Positions 17,718 through 25,053 are shown, counted from the stretch's first letter. The stretch is 30,004 nt of DNA from JAHFIW01 sp035495855 (GCA_035495855.1 DATJFD010000051.1:1-30004); one strand, 5' to 3'. The notes: generated by a model not told the origin, from the letters alone. Made by a program: numbers and translations.

Positions 17718-18196
17718 TTTTCCAGGCAGGCCGGGCGATCGCTCCGCAGCAATGCGGAGAGGAAAGTCCGAACACCCCTTCGCGCAAGCGGAGGAAGCGG
17801 ATAGTCGCTAACGGCGACCGGGAACAAGTCGATCGAGTCCTCGCTCGGGAACGAAAGTGACGAGCGACCCCTTGATCGGACCAAGCCCAGGGATAGTGCA
17901 ACAGAAAACACACCGCCTGACCCCGCAGCAATGCGGGGGAGGCCCGCGCAGCGATGCGCGGCCAGGTAAGGTTGAAAACGTGGGGTAAGAGCCCACGCGG
18001 GACATGCCTCGAGAGGGGCGCCGTGGAAAACCCTATCCGGTGCAAGAGCAAGTATTGGTAGCTCGCAATCGCCTCGCAGCAATGCGGGGCAACGAGGTCC
18101 GCGCGCAAGCGCGGCCCCAGAGAGATGATCGTCACCCGCGAACCTTTGAAAAAAGGAATGCAGGTACGGAATTCGGCTTACAGGCTCGCCTGAAAA
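17718..18196 (+). ncRNA. rnpB: RNase P RNA (type A-like)
   Basis: This is the catalytic RNA of RNase P, which matures tRNA 5' ends. Conserved blocks are present in order: GAGGAAAGTCCG (from about 17758), GTAAGAGCCCACGCGG (from about 17986), the GTGGAAAACCC to GCAAGAG region (from about 18021), AGAGATGATCGTCAC (from about 18120) and the terminal GGAATTCGGCTTACAGG. Helix P1 is formed by TTTTCCAGGC (17718-17727) and GCCTGAAAA near 18188-18196 with one bulged C. At about 480 nt it is longer than the 377-nt E. coli RNA. At least six hairpins end in GNRA tetraloops (GCAA or GCGA), several sharing the core CCGCA-GCAA-TGCGG. It has its own promoter and terminator. The exact ends are set by P1 pairing and could be off by a few bases. 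Confidence 0.95.
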
Positions 18197-18199
18197 AAG

Positions 18200-18227
18200 A
18201 ACCCCTTCTCGCAAGAGAGGGGGTTTT
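18200..18227 (+). terminator. Terminator of the RNase P RNA gene
   Basis: An imperfect 11-bp stem (AACCCCTTCTC / GAGAGGGGGTT) closes a GCAA tetraloop and is followed by four T. Confidence 0.8.
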
Positions 18228-18240
18228 GCGTATGCGGGTT

Positions 18241-18406
18241 CGGGAGATAAAAGTACAGAGGGCAGACGGAGAGAAAAGAACAGGGTGCAAAGTAAGAGCA
18301 GAGCAAAAGAGATGGCGTGTGGCCGAGTCGCACGTCTTTGTTCTTTGTGTCTCGTTTTGTGCTCTTCTCTCTGGTCTCCCTCCGCTCTCTGACCTCTGAT
18401 CTCCCG
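18241..18406. repeat. 166-base imperfect inverted repeat with purine-rich arms
   Basis: The arms begin CGGGAGAT at 18241 and end with its exact complement (ATCTCCCG) at 18406. The aligned arms, each about 75 bases, are similar along their length and consist almost only of purines on the left and pyrimidines on the right. Parts show a seven-base period; read from the right arm on the - strand, AGATCAG, AGGTCAG and AGAGCGG follow each other. The element lies between two convergent terminators and holds no gene I can support. Confidence 0.7.
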
Positions 18407-18440
18407 AAAAATCGCTGGTCCGGCGGTTCCCGTCGGAGAA

Positions 18441-18468
18441 AGAAAAACCCCCTCGCGAGAGGGGGTTT
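18441..18468 (-). terminator. Terminator of the C39-like gene
   Basis: A perfect 10-bp stem (AAACCCCCTC / GAGGGGGTTT) closes a GCGA tetraloop. On the - strand it is followed by TTTTTCT. It begins four bases after the stop codon of the C39-like gene. Confidence 0.85.
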
Positions 18469-18471
18469 GCG

Positions 18472-19581
18472 TTACGAGAACTTCTTGCCGTCGAAGCGCA
18501 TGACCATCATCCATCGCTGGACGCTGACCGCCTTGGGCGTGTCGGTGTCCCACCAGAGCTTCGTGAACCGGCCGATGCGGATCTTCTTCTTTCCGCCCTC
18601 GACCTCCGGGTCCATGAGGTACACGTGGGTCGCCGAGACGTGATAGACGACCGAGAAGTGGTCCTCGACCTCGTCGCGCCCGGGGACGAACTTCGTCTTC
18701 CGGGGGTGGGAAGGGGAGTACCAGCCGACGATGACCGGCAGGCGCTGCTTGTGCAGGAAGCGCCGCAGGTCGCCGATCGTGGCGCGGTCCTTGGCGAAGA
18801 CCTCGGCCCCGACCTCCTTGGCGCCGGCGATCATGCCGGCGTGGTCGGTGCCTTCCTCCGCGGTCGTGCCGCAGAGGTCGCCGAGGTACTTCTCCTCGTA
18901 GTCGCGCCCGAAATAGGCGCAGACGATCTTCATGCTGGCGGGGCCGCAGTAGCCCGCGCGCTGCCGGAACGGCTTGAGCTTGAGCGGCAGGTCCCGCTTG
19001 GCGGCGACCTCGCGGCGGCGGACGCGGAGCTCCGCTTCCGTCGCCGACTTGTGGGCCTTGTCGTAGGTCCAGTCCTTGGCCATGAGCTTGCGCTCATGGA
19101 GCTCGTGCAGCAGCGTGTACGGGACCTCGCGCGGGTCCTGCCGGGCGTCGATCCAGACCTCGTTCTCGGGGATGTACTTGTAGACGAGATCGTGGCCGCC
19201 GAAGATGAAGCAGGGATCGAGGTGCTGGCGGACCAGCTCCCCGCGGACGAACCTGATCGTCAGGCGGCCCTTCCTCACGCTGCGGATGACGTGCGGCGGC
19301 ATCGGGCCGGGCTTACACAGCCTCTGACGGAGATACTCGCGCACCTTGGCGTAGGGCCAGTGGCGCTTGAGCTGCTCGATGCGATGCACCTCGAGAAGGA
19401 ACCTGGTCTCCTTCTTGAACCTGCGGTCGACCCAGATCTCGTCGTAGGGGACGAAAGGGGTCGGCAGGCCGCCGCGGCGGTCGCCGGTGGTCGACCACGA
19501 CTCGAGGATGTCCATGTCGGGGAAGATGCTGCGGATCGCGAACCCGTCGACGTAGCGGATCTTCTTGTCGTGGATCTTCAT
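18472..19581 (-). CDS. C39-like cysteine-peptidase-fold protein with duplicated N-terminal module
   Basis: The 369-residue product ends in a C39-like papain-fold domain (about 200-360). It has Q207 and C212 in QRAGYCGPAS, H308 in EDHFSVVYH and D324 in LMDPE, which fit the oxyanion Gln and the Cys-His-Asp triad. The N-terminal half is two copies of one module (about 8-90 and 109-195). Each begins IR(Y/F)V.G..(I/V)R, continues to (D/N)E(I/V)W(I/V)D.R, then LL.E.H..E (or LLHELHER) and a W.Y.K helix. I do not recognise this module. No signal peptide or membrane segment is visible, so the protein may be cytoplasmic. The start at 19579-19581 is preceded by GGAGGTG, the clearest SD in the window; an upstream in-frame ATG at 19644 lacks one. 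It follows trpS by 84 bases on the same strand. A role in peptide or toxin processing is possible but unsupported by context. Confidence 0.75.
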   Translation of the reverse strand: MKIHDKKIRYVDGFAIRSIFPDMDILESWSTTGDRRGGLPTPFVPYDEIWVDRRFKKETRFLLEVHRIEQLKRHWPYAKVREYLRQRLCKPGPMPPHVIRSVRKGRLTIRFVRGELVRQHLDPCFIFGGHDLVYKYIPENEVWIDARQDPREVPYTLLHELHERKLMAKDWTYDKAHKSATEAELRVRRREVAAKRDLPLKLKPFRQRAGYCGPASMKIVCAYFGRDYEEKYLGDLCGTTAEEGTDHAGMIAGAKEVGAEVFAKDRATIGDLRRFLHKQRLPVIVGWYSPSHPRKTKFVPGRDEVEDHFSVVYHVSATHVYLMDPEVEGGKKKIRIGRFTKLWWDTDTPKAVSVQRWMMVMRFDGKKFS

Positions 19582-19665
19582 GACCCACCTCCGGGCTTCG
19601 GCGTTTGAGAAAGACCGTGCCTTGAGCTTACCGGAGCGGTGCATAACCGGAAGGACGCGTCAAAC

Positions 19666-20724
19666 CTAGCGGACCCCGATCTTGCGGCGGACCTCTTCCA
19701 TGGTCTTCTTGGCGACGGCGCGGGCCTTCTTGGCGCCGTCGGCGAGGATGGCGCGGACCCTTTCCGGGTCGGCGGCGAGCTTGCGCTTGTTGGCGCGGAA
19801 GACGGCGAAGTGTTCGGCGACGCGCAGGGCCACGAGCTTCTTGAGCTCGCCGTACTTGATGGGCTGGCCGGCCATGACGCGGTCGGCTTCCTCGGGGGAG
19901 CCGAAGATGCGCAGCATGGTGAGCAGGTTCCAGACGCCGGCCATGCCCTTGAGCTTGTCGTCGCCGCCCTTGGCATCAACGTTCGCCATGGCGTGCTCGA
20001 GTTCCTCTTCGGTCATCGACAGGATGCCGGTCGTCTCGGTCACGGCGCGCTTCAGCTTCTCCTCGATGGCCTCGGGGCCGTCGTCGACCGCCACGTAGGT
20101 CTTCTCGCCGTGCGACTTCGACATCTTCCTGAGCGGCTCGGTCAGGCTGCGGAGCTTCGGCGTGTCGGTGAGCAGCGGCTTGGTCTCGGGGAAGGTGGCG
20201 CCGAACTTGTTGTTGAAGAAGCGCCCGATGTCGCGCGTCAGCTCGACGTGCTGCACCTGGTCGCGGCCGACGGGGACGAACGCGCCCTTGTAGGCCAGGA
20301 TGTCCGCGGCCTGGAGCACGGGATAGTCGAAGATGCCCATGTTCACGTTCTTCTCCTGCTGGGCCGACTTGTCCTTGTACTGGGTCATGCGCTCGAGGAA
20401 GGCGACGGGCGTCACGGTGTTGAACACCCAGCAGAGCTCGGTGTGCTCGGGCACGTGGGACTGCACGAAGAGCGTGCACTTCTTCGGATCGAGGCCGAGC
20501 GCGAGGAGGTCGAGCGCGAGCTCCATGGTCTGCGCGCGCTTCTCCGCCGGCAGATAGTCGCCGCTCAGGGAGTGATAGTCGGCGAGGAAGAAGAAGCAGC
20601 GGAGGTCCGGTTCGTTCTGGAGACGGAGCCAATTGCGGACCGCGCCGACATAATTGCCGACGTGCATCTTGCCCGAGGGCTGCATGCCCGAGACGACGAT
20701 CGCTTGCTGCGGTTTCTTGGCCAT
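19666..20724 (-). CDS. trpS: Tryptophanyl-tRNA synthetase
   Basis: This class I aminoacyl-tRNA synthetase charges tRNA-Trp with tryptophan using ATP. The 352-residue length is usual. The HIGH-type motif appears as PSGKMHVGNY (16-25), the tryptophan-pocket region has MGIFDYPVLQAADILAY (129-145), then VGRDQVQHVELTRD, and the KMSKS loop is KMSKS at 200-204. The C-terminal helical domain with the anticodon-binding surface is complete. The ATG at 20722-20724 lies eight bases after a TATACT box, so the mRNA is probably leaderless or nearly so. It sits between RNase J (106 bases upstream) and the C39-like gene on the same strand. Nothing is unusual in the protein itself. Confidence 0.97.
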   Translation of the reverse strand: MAKKPQQAIVVSGMQPSGKMHVGNYVGAVRNWLRLQNEPDLRCFFFLADYHSLSGDYLPAEKRAQTMELALDLLALGLDPKKCTLFVQSHVPEHTELCWVFNTVTPVAFLERMTQYKDKSAQQEKNVNMGIFDYPVLQAADILAYKGAFVPVGRDQVQHVELTRDIGRFFNNKFGATFPETKPLLTDTPKLRSLTEPLRKMSKSHGEKTYVAVDDGPEAIEEKLKRAVTETTGILSMTEEELEHAMANVDAKGGDDKLKGMAGVWNLLTMLRIFGSPEEADRVMAGQPIKYGELKKLVALRVAEHFAVFRANKRKLAADPERVRAILADGAKKARAVAKKTMEEVRRKIGVR

Positions 20725-20732
20725 ATGGAGGG

Positions 20733-20738
20733 AGTATA
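20733..20738 (-). promoter_or_regulatory. -10 box of trpS (leaderless arrangement)
   Basis: TATACT on the - strand (20738-20733) ends eight bases before the trpS ATG, so transcription would start at or just before the start codon. No -35 is recognisable; the upstream bases belong to the pyrimidine-rich hairpin arm. Confidence 0.5.
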
Positions 20739-20742
20739 AGGC

Positions 20743-20834
20743 GTAGAGGGGAAAAGGGGGAGAGGGTGAAAGAATTTCGAAAAGCGACGGCCTTCCGGCC
20801 GCCGCTTTACCCCTCTTAACCTTTCCCTCTCTAC
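20743..20834. repeat. Long inverted repeat with purine-rich arms between rnj and trpS
   Basis: Two 30-base arms (20743-20772 and 20805-20834) are imperfect inverses, both beginning GTAGAG and ending AAAG when read in the purine sense. Between them a GC hairpin (GCGACGGCC-TTCC-GGCCGCCGC) occupies about 20784-20805. The right arm contains the stop codon of RNase J (20831-20833). On the - strand it would follow RNase J directly and could act as its terminator or 3' stabiliser, but there is no long T-run. Confidence 0.7.
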
Positions 20835-22693
20835 ACCTCGATGATCACCGGCAACACCATCGGCCGGCGTTCCGTCGCGCGGAACAGGAACTGGCCGACG
20901 TCGTTGCGGATCTTGTTCTTGAGATGGTCCTCGAAGGCGCCGGAACGCGGATCGTTGTCCTTGAGCAGCTTCTTGATGAAGGCGCGGGAGCGTTCGATGA
21001 GCTCCTTGTTCTCGCGCATGTAGACGAAGCCGCGGGAGATGATGTCGGGGGAGCCGACGAGCGCGCCGGTCTTCTTGTCGATGGTCGCGATGACGACGAA
21101 GATGCCGTCCTCGGCGAGCGCCACGCGGTCGCGCAGCACCACCTCGGAGACGTCGCCGACGCCCAGGCCGTCGACCATCACGTAGTCGACCGGGACCTTC
21201 TCCCTGGTCAGCTTGCCGCCCTCGTTGGTCCATTCCATGATCTGGCCGTTGTCGGCCACGAAGATGTTGGCGCGGGGGATGCCGGCCTCCTCTCCCAGTT
21301 CGGCGTGCGCCTCGAGCAGGAAGCGGTTGCCGTGGATGGGGATGAGGTACTTCGGCTTGGTGAGCCGCATCATGAGCTTCAGGTCCTCCTGCTTGGCGTG
21401 GCCGCCGGCGTGCACGTCGAGGTTCTTGTAGTGGTAGATCTTCGCGCCTTGGCGGACCAGCGCGTCCTTGAGGCTCTGGACGGTGCGCTCGTTGCCCGGG
21501 ATGACCGAGGACGAGAACACCAGGCCGTCGCCGGGCTGGACGCGGAGGTGGCGGTGCTCGTTGTTGGCGATGCGCATGAGCACGGCGTTCTTCTCGCCCT
21601 GGGCGCCGGTGCAGACCACGACGAGCTTCTCGTCGGGGATGCGGCCGAACTCGCCTTCCTGGACGATGGTGCCGGGCTTGATGTGCATGTAGCCCATCGA
21701 ATGCGCCAGCTCGACGTTCGCGTTCATGCTGCGGCCTTCGATCATCAGGCGCTTGCCGTACTTCTCGCACAGCCAGATGATCTGCTGCACGCGGGTGAGG
21801 AGCGAGCTGAACGTGCCGATGATGAGGCGGCCCTTATGGCCCTGGAAGATGCGCTCCATCTCCTCGCTGACGGTCTTCTCTGAGATCTGGTGGCCCGGGC
21901 TCTCGGCGTTGGTCGAGTCGGACATGAGCGCCAGCGTGCCCTTCGCGCCGAACATGGCGATGTGGGTCAGGTCGGCGGGCTCGTCGTTGACCGGCGAGAA
22001 GTCGAACTTGAAGTCGCCGGTGATGAGGATGGTGCCGTACGGGGTGTGCAGCGCCGCGCCGAAGGCGTCGGAGATGTTGTGGTTGACGTGGAACGGCTCG
22101 AACAGGAAGTGCTTGCCGAGCTGGACCTTCGATTCCGCGTTGATGAGCTGGACCTTCAGGTTGTTGAGGTTGCCGAACTCCTCCTGCCGCTTGCGGATGA
22201 TGCCGGCGGTGAGCGGCGCGGTGAAGATGGTCGGGAACCCGAGCCGGCTGATGGTCAGCGGGATGCCGCCGATGTGGTCCATGTGGCCGTGCGTCACGAT
22301 CACGCCGCGGATGTTCTTCTCGCGGCCGCGGAAGGTGGTGATGTTCGGGATGATGTAGTCGATGCCCGGCATCCCTTCCTCGGGGAACATCAGGCCGATG
22401 TCGACGATGACGATGTCCTCGCCGCACTCGAAGACCGTGCAGTTGCGGCCGATCTCCTCGAGGCCGCCGAGGGCGTAGACCTTGAGCGGGGGAGTGCCTG
22501 CCGGGGCGGTGAGCTGCTGCGGCCCCGTCGTGAAATCAGCGCGGTTCGAAGGCCGCACGTTCTTGACCGGTTCGATCGGTCCCTGGCGCATGGGCTCGCT
22601 GCCGGGCCGGCGCCGGGTGAGGGGGCGATGCGGCAAAGGCCGGCGCCCTGCGGGCCGCTGCTGCGGCCGCTGTTGGTTCTTATCTTCCGTCAT
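20831..22693 (-). CDS. rnj: Ribonuclease J
   Basis: RNase J is a metallo-beta-lactamase/beta-CASP enzyme with 5'-3' exonuclease and endonuclease activity in mRNA decay and rRNA maturation. The 620 residues include the core start LKVYALGGLEEIGRN (70-84), the zinc motif HGHMDH (135-140), a later metal His in HVNHNISD, GDFKFD, the beta-CASP signatures including TGAQGE and SSSVIPGNE, VHAGGHA, PIHGN and the C-terminal domain. A basic, Gln/Pro/Arg-rich extension (1-69) precedes the core and is probably disordered; it could bind RNA. The start ATG at 22691-22693 has no SD; the ATG encoding residue 35 is an alternative that would shorten the extension. Upstream lies tRNA-Leu and a structured spacer that could be its 5' leader. 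Bacteria with RNase J often lack RNase E, which fits this lineage. Confidence 0.96.
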   Translation of the reverse strand: MTEDKNQQRPQQRPAGRRPLPHRPLTRRRPGSEPMRQGPIEPVKNVRPSNRADFTTGPQQLTAPAGTPPLKVYALGGLEEIGRNCTVFECGEDIVIVDIGLMFPEEGMPGIDYIIPNITTFRGREKNIRGVIVTHGHMDHIGGIPLTISRLGFPTIFTAPLTAGIIRKRQEEFGNLNNLKVQLINAESKVQLGKHFLFEPFHVNHNISDAFGAALHTPYGTILITGDFKFDFSPVNDEPADLTHIAMFGAKGTLALMSDSTNAESPGHQISEKTVSEEMERIFQGHKGRLIIGTFSSLLTRVQQIIWLCEKYGKRLMIEGRSMNANVELAHSMGYMHIKPGTIVQEGEFGRIPDEKLVVVCTGAQGEKNAVLMRIANNEHRHLRVQPGDGLVFSSSVIPGNERTVQSLKDALVRQGAKIYHYKNLDVHAGGHAKQEDLKLMMRLTKPKYLIPIHGNRFLLEAHAELGEEAGIPRANIFVADNGQIMEWTNEGGKLTREKVPVDYVMVDGLGVGDVSEVVLRDRVALAEDGIFVVIATIDKKTGALVGSPDIISRGFVYMRENKELIERSRAFIKKLLKDNDPRSGAFEDHLKNKIRNDVGQFLFRATERRPMVLPVIIEV

Positions 22694-22790
22694 ACGGAAC
22701 GAATGGCCGAGGTCGGCAAGAGGGCCGCCACGGCGAATAAAAATGAATGTCTTAGGGGATTTTCCATTGGCTGGACCCGCAAGGATCCGG

Positions 22791-22858
22791 CGAGAAGTGG
22801 AAAAGTGGGAAGTTGCGACCGTTACCGAGTCGCACCTTCGGCATTCTGCCGCTTCTCG
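22791..22858. promoter_or_regulatory. Structured element between tRNA-Leu and RNase J
   Basis: Three helices can form together: P1 (22791-22797 with 22852-22858, 7 bp), P3 (22810-22819 with 22829-22838, 9 of 10 bp) and P2 (22839-22843 with 22847-22851, 5 bp closing a TTC loop). On the - strand the element would lie in the spacer transcribed after tRNA-Leu and before RNase J. On the + strand it is followed by seven T and could be read as a terminator, although no + strand gene is seen upstream of it. Confidence 0.45.
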
Positions 22859-22865
22859 ATTTTTT

Positions 22866-22952
22866 TGGTGCGGACGGAGGGACTTGAACCCTCATGAGCT
22901 TGCGCCCGCTAGCTCCTGAAGCTAGTGCGTCTGCCAGTTTCGCCACGTCCGC
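22866..22952 (-). tRNA. tRNA-Leu (anticodon CAG)
   Basis: The 87-nt gene includes an encoded 3' CCA. The acceptor stem is 7 bp (GCGGACG / CGTCCGC) with discriminator A. The anticodon arm is CTAGC-TTCAGGA-GCTAG, giving anticodon CAG. A long class II variable arm with a GCAA loop and the T arm GAGGG-TTCAAGT-CCCTC follow. It reads CUG leucine codons. It lies about 170 bases upstream of RNase J on the same strand, with a broken relative just upstream. Confidence 0.96.
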
Positions 22953-22966
22953 ATGTATCTTGAGCG

Positions 22967-23005
22967 CTCGTTTCGGCCTTCGATCGCATCGAACGCCGGA
23001 ACGAG
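22967..23005. repeat. Two-tier hairpin between the intact and broken tRNA-Leu copies
   Basis: An 11-bp stem (CTCGTTTCGGC / GCCGGAACGAG, one G-T pair) encloses a second perfect 6-bp stem (TTCGAT / ATCGAA). No T-run follows on either strand, so it is not an ordinary intrinsic terminator. It might be a processing signal or a relic of the tRNA duplication. Confidence 0.6.
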
Positions 23006-23012
23006 TTCTCGA

Positions 23013-23144
23013 ACGGAGGGACTTGCCCCGCCACTTATCTCTCATCAAAGAGGGCGGGGTCCCGCCACAGGCGGGAAACCCTCATGAGCTTGCGACGCAG
23101 CGAGCTCCTGAAGCTAGTGCGTCTGCCAGTTTCGCCACGACCGC
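23013..23144 (-). pseudogene. tRNA-Leu pseudogene split by a 51-nt insert
   Basis: Read on the - strand from 23144, the copy matches the intact tRNA-Leu through the 5' acceptor (GCGGTCG), D arm and anticodon loop TTCAGGA, diverges in the variable arm, then matches again at GCTCATGAGGGTT. The T arm is interrupted by 51 bases (23026-23076). Beyond the insert, CAAGTCCCTCCGT resumes. Removing the insert restores a perfect T arm. The 3' acceptor strand (CGTTCGA) cannot pair with GCGGTCG, and there is no encoded CCA, so the gene is almost certainly dead even without the insert. Confidence 0.85.
23026..23076. mobile_element. 51-nt double-hairpin insert (REP/MITE-like)
   Basis: The insert is made up exactly of two adjoining hairpins. 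The first (23026-23059) is CCCCGCC facing GGCGGGG around a 20-base interior. The second (23060-23076) is TCCCGCC-ACA-GGCGGGA, a perfect 7-bp stem. No target-site duplication is evident. The boundaries are fixed by comparison with the intact tRNA-Leu copy about 70 bases away. This looks like a small non-autonomous palindromic element; no transposase is in the window. Confidence 0.6.
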
Positions 23145-23156
23145 GAGTTGCGCGAG

Positions 23157-23219
23157 GTTGTAGGTCGTAGGTTGTAGTCGGCCGGTAAATCCTACCACCT
23201 ACAACCTGCCACCTACCAC
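23157..23219. repeat. Facing heptamer arrays, CTACAAC family
   Basis: Left arm: GTTGTAG, GTCGTAG, GTTGTAG (23157-23177). Right arm: CTACCAC, CTACAAC, CTGCCAC, CTACCAC (23192-23219). The right arm ends one base before the stop codon of the OppA-like gene. The arms can pair over three heptamers with G-T pairs and a 14-base loop. Confidence 0.85.
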
Positions 23220-23220
23220 C

Positions 23221-25053
23221 TCACTTCCAGACCTTCTTCGTCTCGATGTACCAGTTCGACACGTCGTCGAACCGGTCGGCGGGCGTGAAGATCGTGGCCG
23301 TGTCGATGCCCTTCACCTTCCTGCCCACGACGTACGTGTACGTCGGGCTGTACAGGAGGATGGCCGGCACTTCCTCGGCCAGGATGTCCTGGAATTCCTT
23401 GTAATCCGCCTCGCGGTCCTCGCTCTTCGTCGCGACGCGCGCCTTCTCGAGCAGCTCGTCCGCGCGGCGGTTGGAGAACACCGCGAGGTTGAGGCCGGAG
23501 GCGTCGTTCTGCGACGAATGCCAGAACGGGAACGGGTCCGGGTCAGGGCCGATGATCTCGCCGTAGAGCAGCGCGTCGTAGTCGCGCGGCCGGATCTTGT
23601 CCTTCTGGACCTTCGAGGCGGGGATGATCTCGAGCTCCGTCTGCACGCCCAGGCCCTCCCAGTCCTTCTTGATGGTCTGGGCGACCGCGATGTTCTCCTT
23701 GGCGTCGACGGTCGTGAGCGTGATATCGAGCGGGGTCTTCACGACGTTCTTCTTGTCGTCCTTGCTTTCCTTCTTGCGGATGCCGTCGGCGGCGTCGAGC
23801 TTCCAGCCGTCCTTCTCGAGGAGGTCGGCGGCCGCGGCGGGGTCGAAGCCGTACTTCTTCACTTCCGGATGGAATCCGACGAAGCCGGCGAGGATCGGGC
23901 TGTAGACCAGCACGCCGTTGTCGCCGAGCGCCTCGCGGAGCACGGTCTCGCGGTCGATGCCGTAGGCCAACGCCTGCCGCACCGCCTTGGACTGGAGCGC
24001 GGGGTTCTTCTTCTGGTTGAAGAACACGCCCGTGTACTGCGGGAGCCGCAGCGTGTAGAAGCGGACGTTGCGCTGCTTCTCGGCGGCATCGCGGAACTCT
24101 AGCGGGAGGAAGCTCATGCCGTCAACCCGGCGCGAAGTGAGCGCGTCCATCGCCTCGGTGAAGTCCTGGTAGTACTTGAACGTGATGGACGAGAGGTACG
24201 GATGCTGGCCGTAAAAATCGTCGTTGCGGGCCAGCGTATAGGAAAGGATGGCGCCCTTCTTGTCCTTGGCGAAGTTCTTGAACTTGAAGGGGCCGGTGCC
24301 GATCGGCTTGATGTTGAGCTCCGCGCGGCCGGCGTTCTCTGGCAGCACCTCGGACCAGAGATGCTCGGGCAGGATGCCGACGGTGAGCATCGAAAGGAAG
24401 GGCGCGAACGGCTCGGCGAGCGTGAAGACCACGGTCTTGTCGTCGGGCGCGGCGACGGTGACGTTCTTGAACTGGGTCGCGAGCGGGCTCTTCCAGGACG
24501 GGTTCTTGATGGCCTCGACGGTCGCGACGACGTCGCGCGCCGTGAAGGCCGTGCCGTCATGCCACCGCACGCCGTCCTTGAGGACGAAGGTGTACGTCTT
24601 GCCGTCCTCGGACATCGCGTACGAGGCGGCGAGGTCAGGGACGAGTTCGCCCTGCGAAGACGTCTTCATGAGCCCGGTGAAGACCAGCTTCACGAGGTCA
24701 AGGTCGGCGTCGTTCGTGGAGGCGAGCACGGGGTTCACGTAGTGCGGCGCGCCGACCGACGCTTCGACGTAATCGCCGCCGGGCGCGGCGACCGCGGCGA
24801 CGTGCTCGGTCGCGAACTTCCCGCCGATGGCCAGCACCGCGATCGCCGCGATGGCCGCCATGGCGCGGATGAACGTCCTTTCCTTCGACGAAAGATAACG
24901 GGGCAGATGTTTGAGCTGCTTGAGCGTCGGCGTCTTCTTGCCGGCGAGATGGAGCACCAGCCTCTTGTCGAAGCTGCCGTGCGGGTCCGCGGCTCCGGCG
25001 GCGCCGGGCTTGCGAACGAACAACGATGCGATGCGGTCGGAGAGCTTGGACAC
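23221..25053 (-). CDS. Membrane-anchored family 5 extracellular solute-binding protein (OppA/DppA-like)
   Basis: Proteins of this family bind peptides or related solutes outside the membrane and deliver them to an ABC permease. Of 610 residues, 1-62 are hydrophilic and basic, 63-78 form one hydrophobic segment, and the rest is the binding domain. Family features include YVEASVGAPHYVNPV (95-109), LVFTGLM, the signature block LKDGVRWHDGTAFTARDV, a GTGPFKF motif and the C-terminal FPFWHSSQ region. There is no lipobox, so it is an N-terminally anchored protein with an unusually long cytoplasmic tail rather than a lipoprotein. The predicted start is GTG at 25051-25053, one base after a TATAAT; if that box is the promoter, translation may start further in. 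It lies downstream of secG, with no permease or ATPase gene in the window, so its transporter partner is unknown. Confidence 0.9.
   Translation of the reverse strand: MSKLSDRIASLFVRKPGAAGAADPHGSFDKRLVLHLAGKKTPTLKQLKHLPRYLSSKERTFIRAMAAIAAIAVLAIGGKFATEHVAAVAAPGGDYVEASVGAPHYVNPVLASTNDADLDLVKLVFTGLMKTSSQGELVPDLAASYAMSEDGKTYTFVLKDGVRWHDGTAFTARDVVATVEAIKNPSWKSPLATQFKNVTVAAPDDKTVVFTLAEPFAPFLSMLTVGILPEHLWSEVLPENAGRAELNIKPIGTGPFKFKNFAKDKKGAILSYTLARNDDFYGQHPYLSSITFKYYQDFTEAMDALTSRRVDGMSFLPLEFRDAAEKQRNVRFYTLRLPQYTGVFFNQKKNPALQSKAVRQALAYGIDRETVLREALGDNGVLVYSPILAGFVGFHPEVKKYGFDPAAAADLLEKDGWKLDAADGIRKKESKDDKKNVVKTPLDITLTTVDAKENIAVAQTIKKDWEGLGVQTELEIIPASKVQKDKIRPRDYDALLYGEIIGPDPDPFPFWHSSQNDASGLNLAVFSNRRADELLEKARVATKSEDREADYKEFQDILAEEVPAILLYSPTYTYVVGRKVKGIDTATIFTPADRFDDVSNWYIETKKVWK

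Noticed and set aside
17663..18399. Short open frames within the RNase P RNA region
   Set aside because: The segment is accounted for by conserved RNase P RNA blocks, P1 pairing, a promoter and a terminator; the frames lack any protein signature.
18241..18406. Possible insertion sequence with terminal inverted repeats
   Set aside because: There is no open reading frame between the arms and no target duplication; the arms meet almost in the middle, so it is a hairpin-type repeat.
23013..23144. Second functional tRNA-Leu with an intron
   Set aside because: The insert lies in the T-loop, is far too short for a group I intron, and the acceptor stem cannot pair even after removing it.
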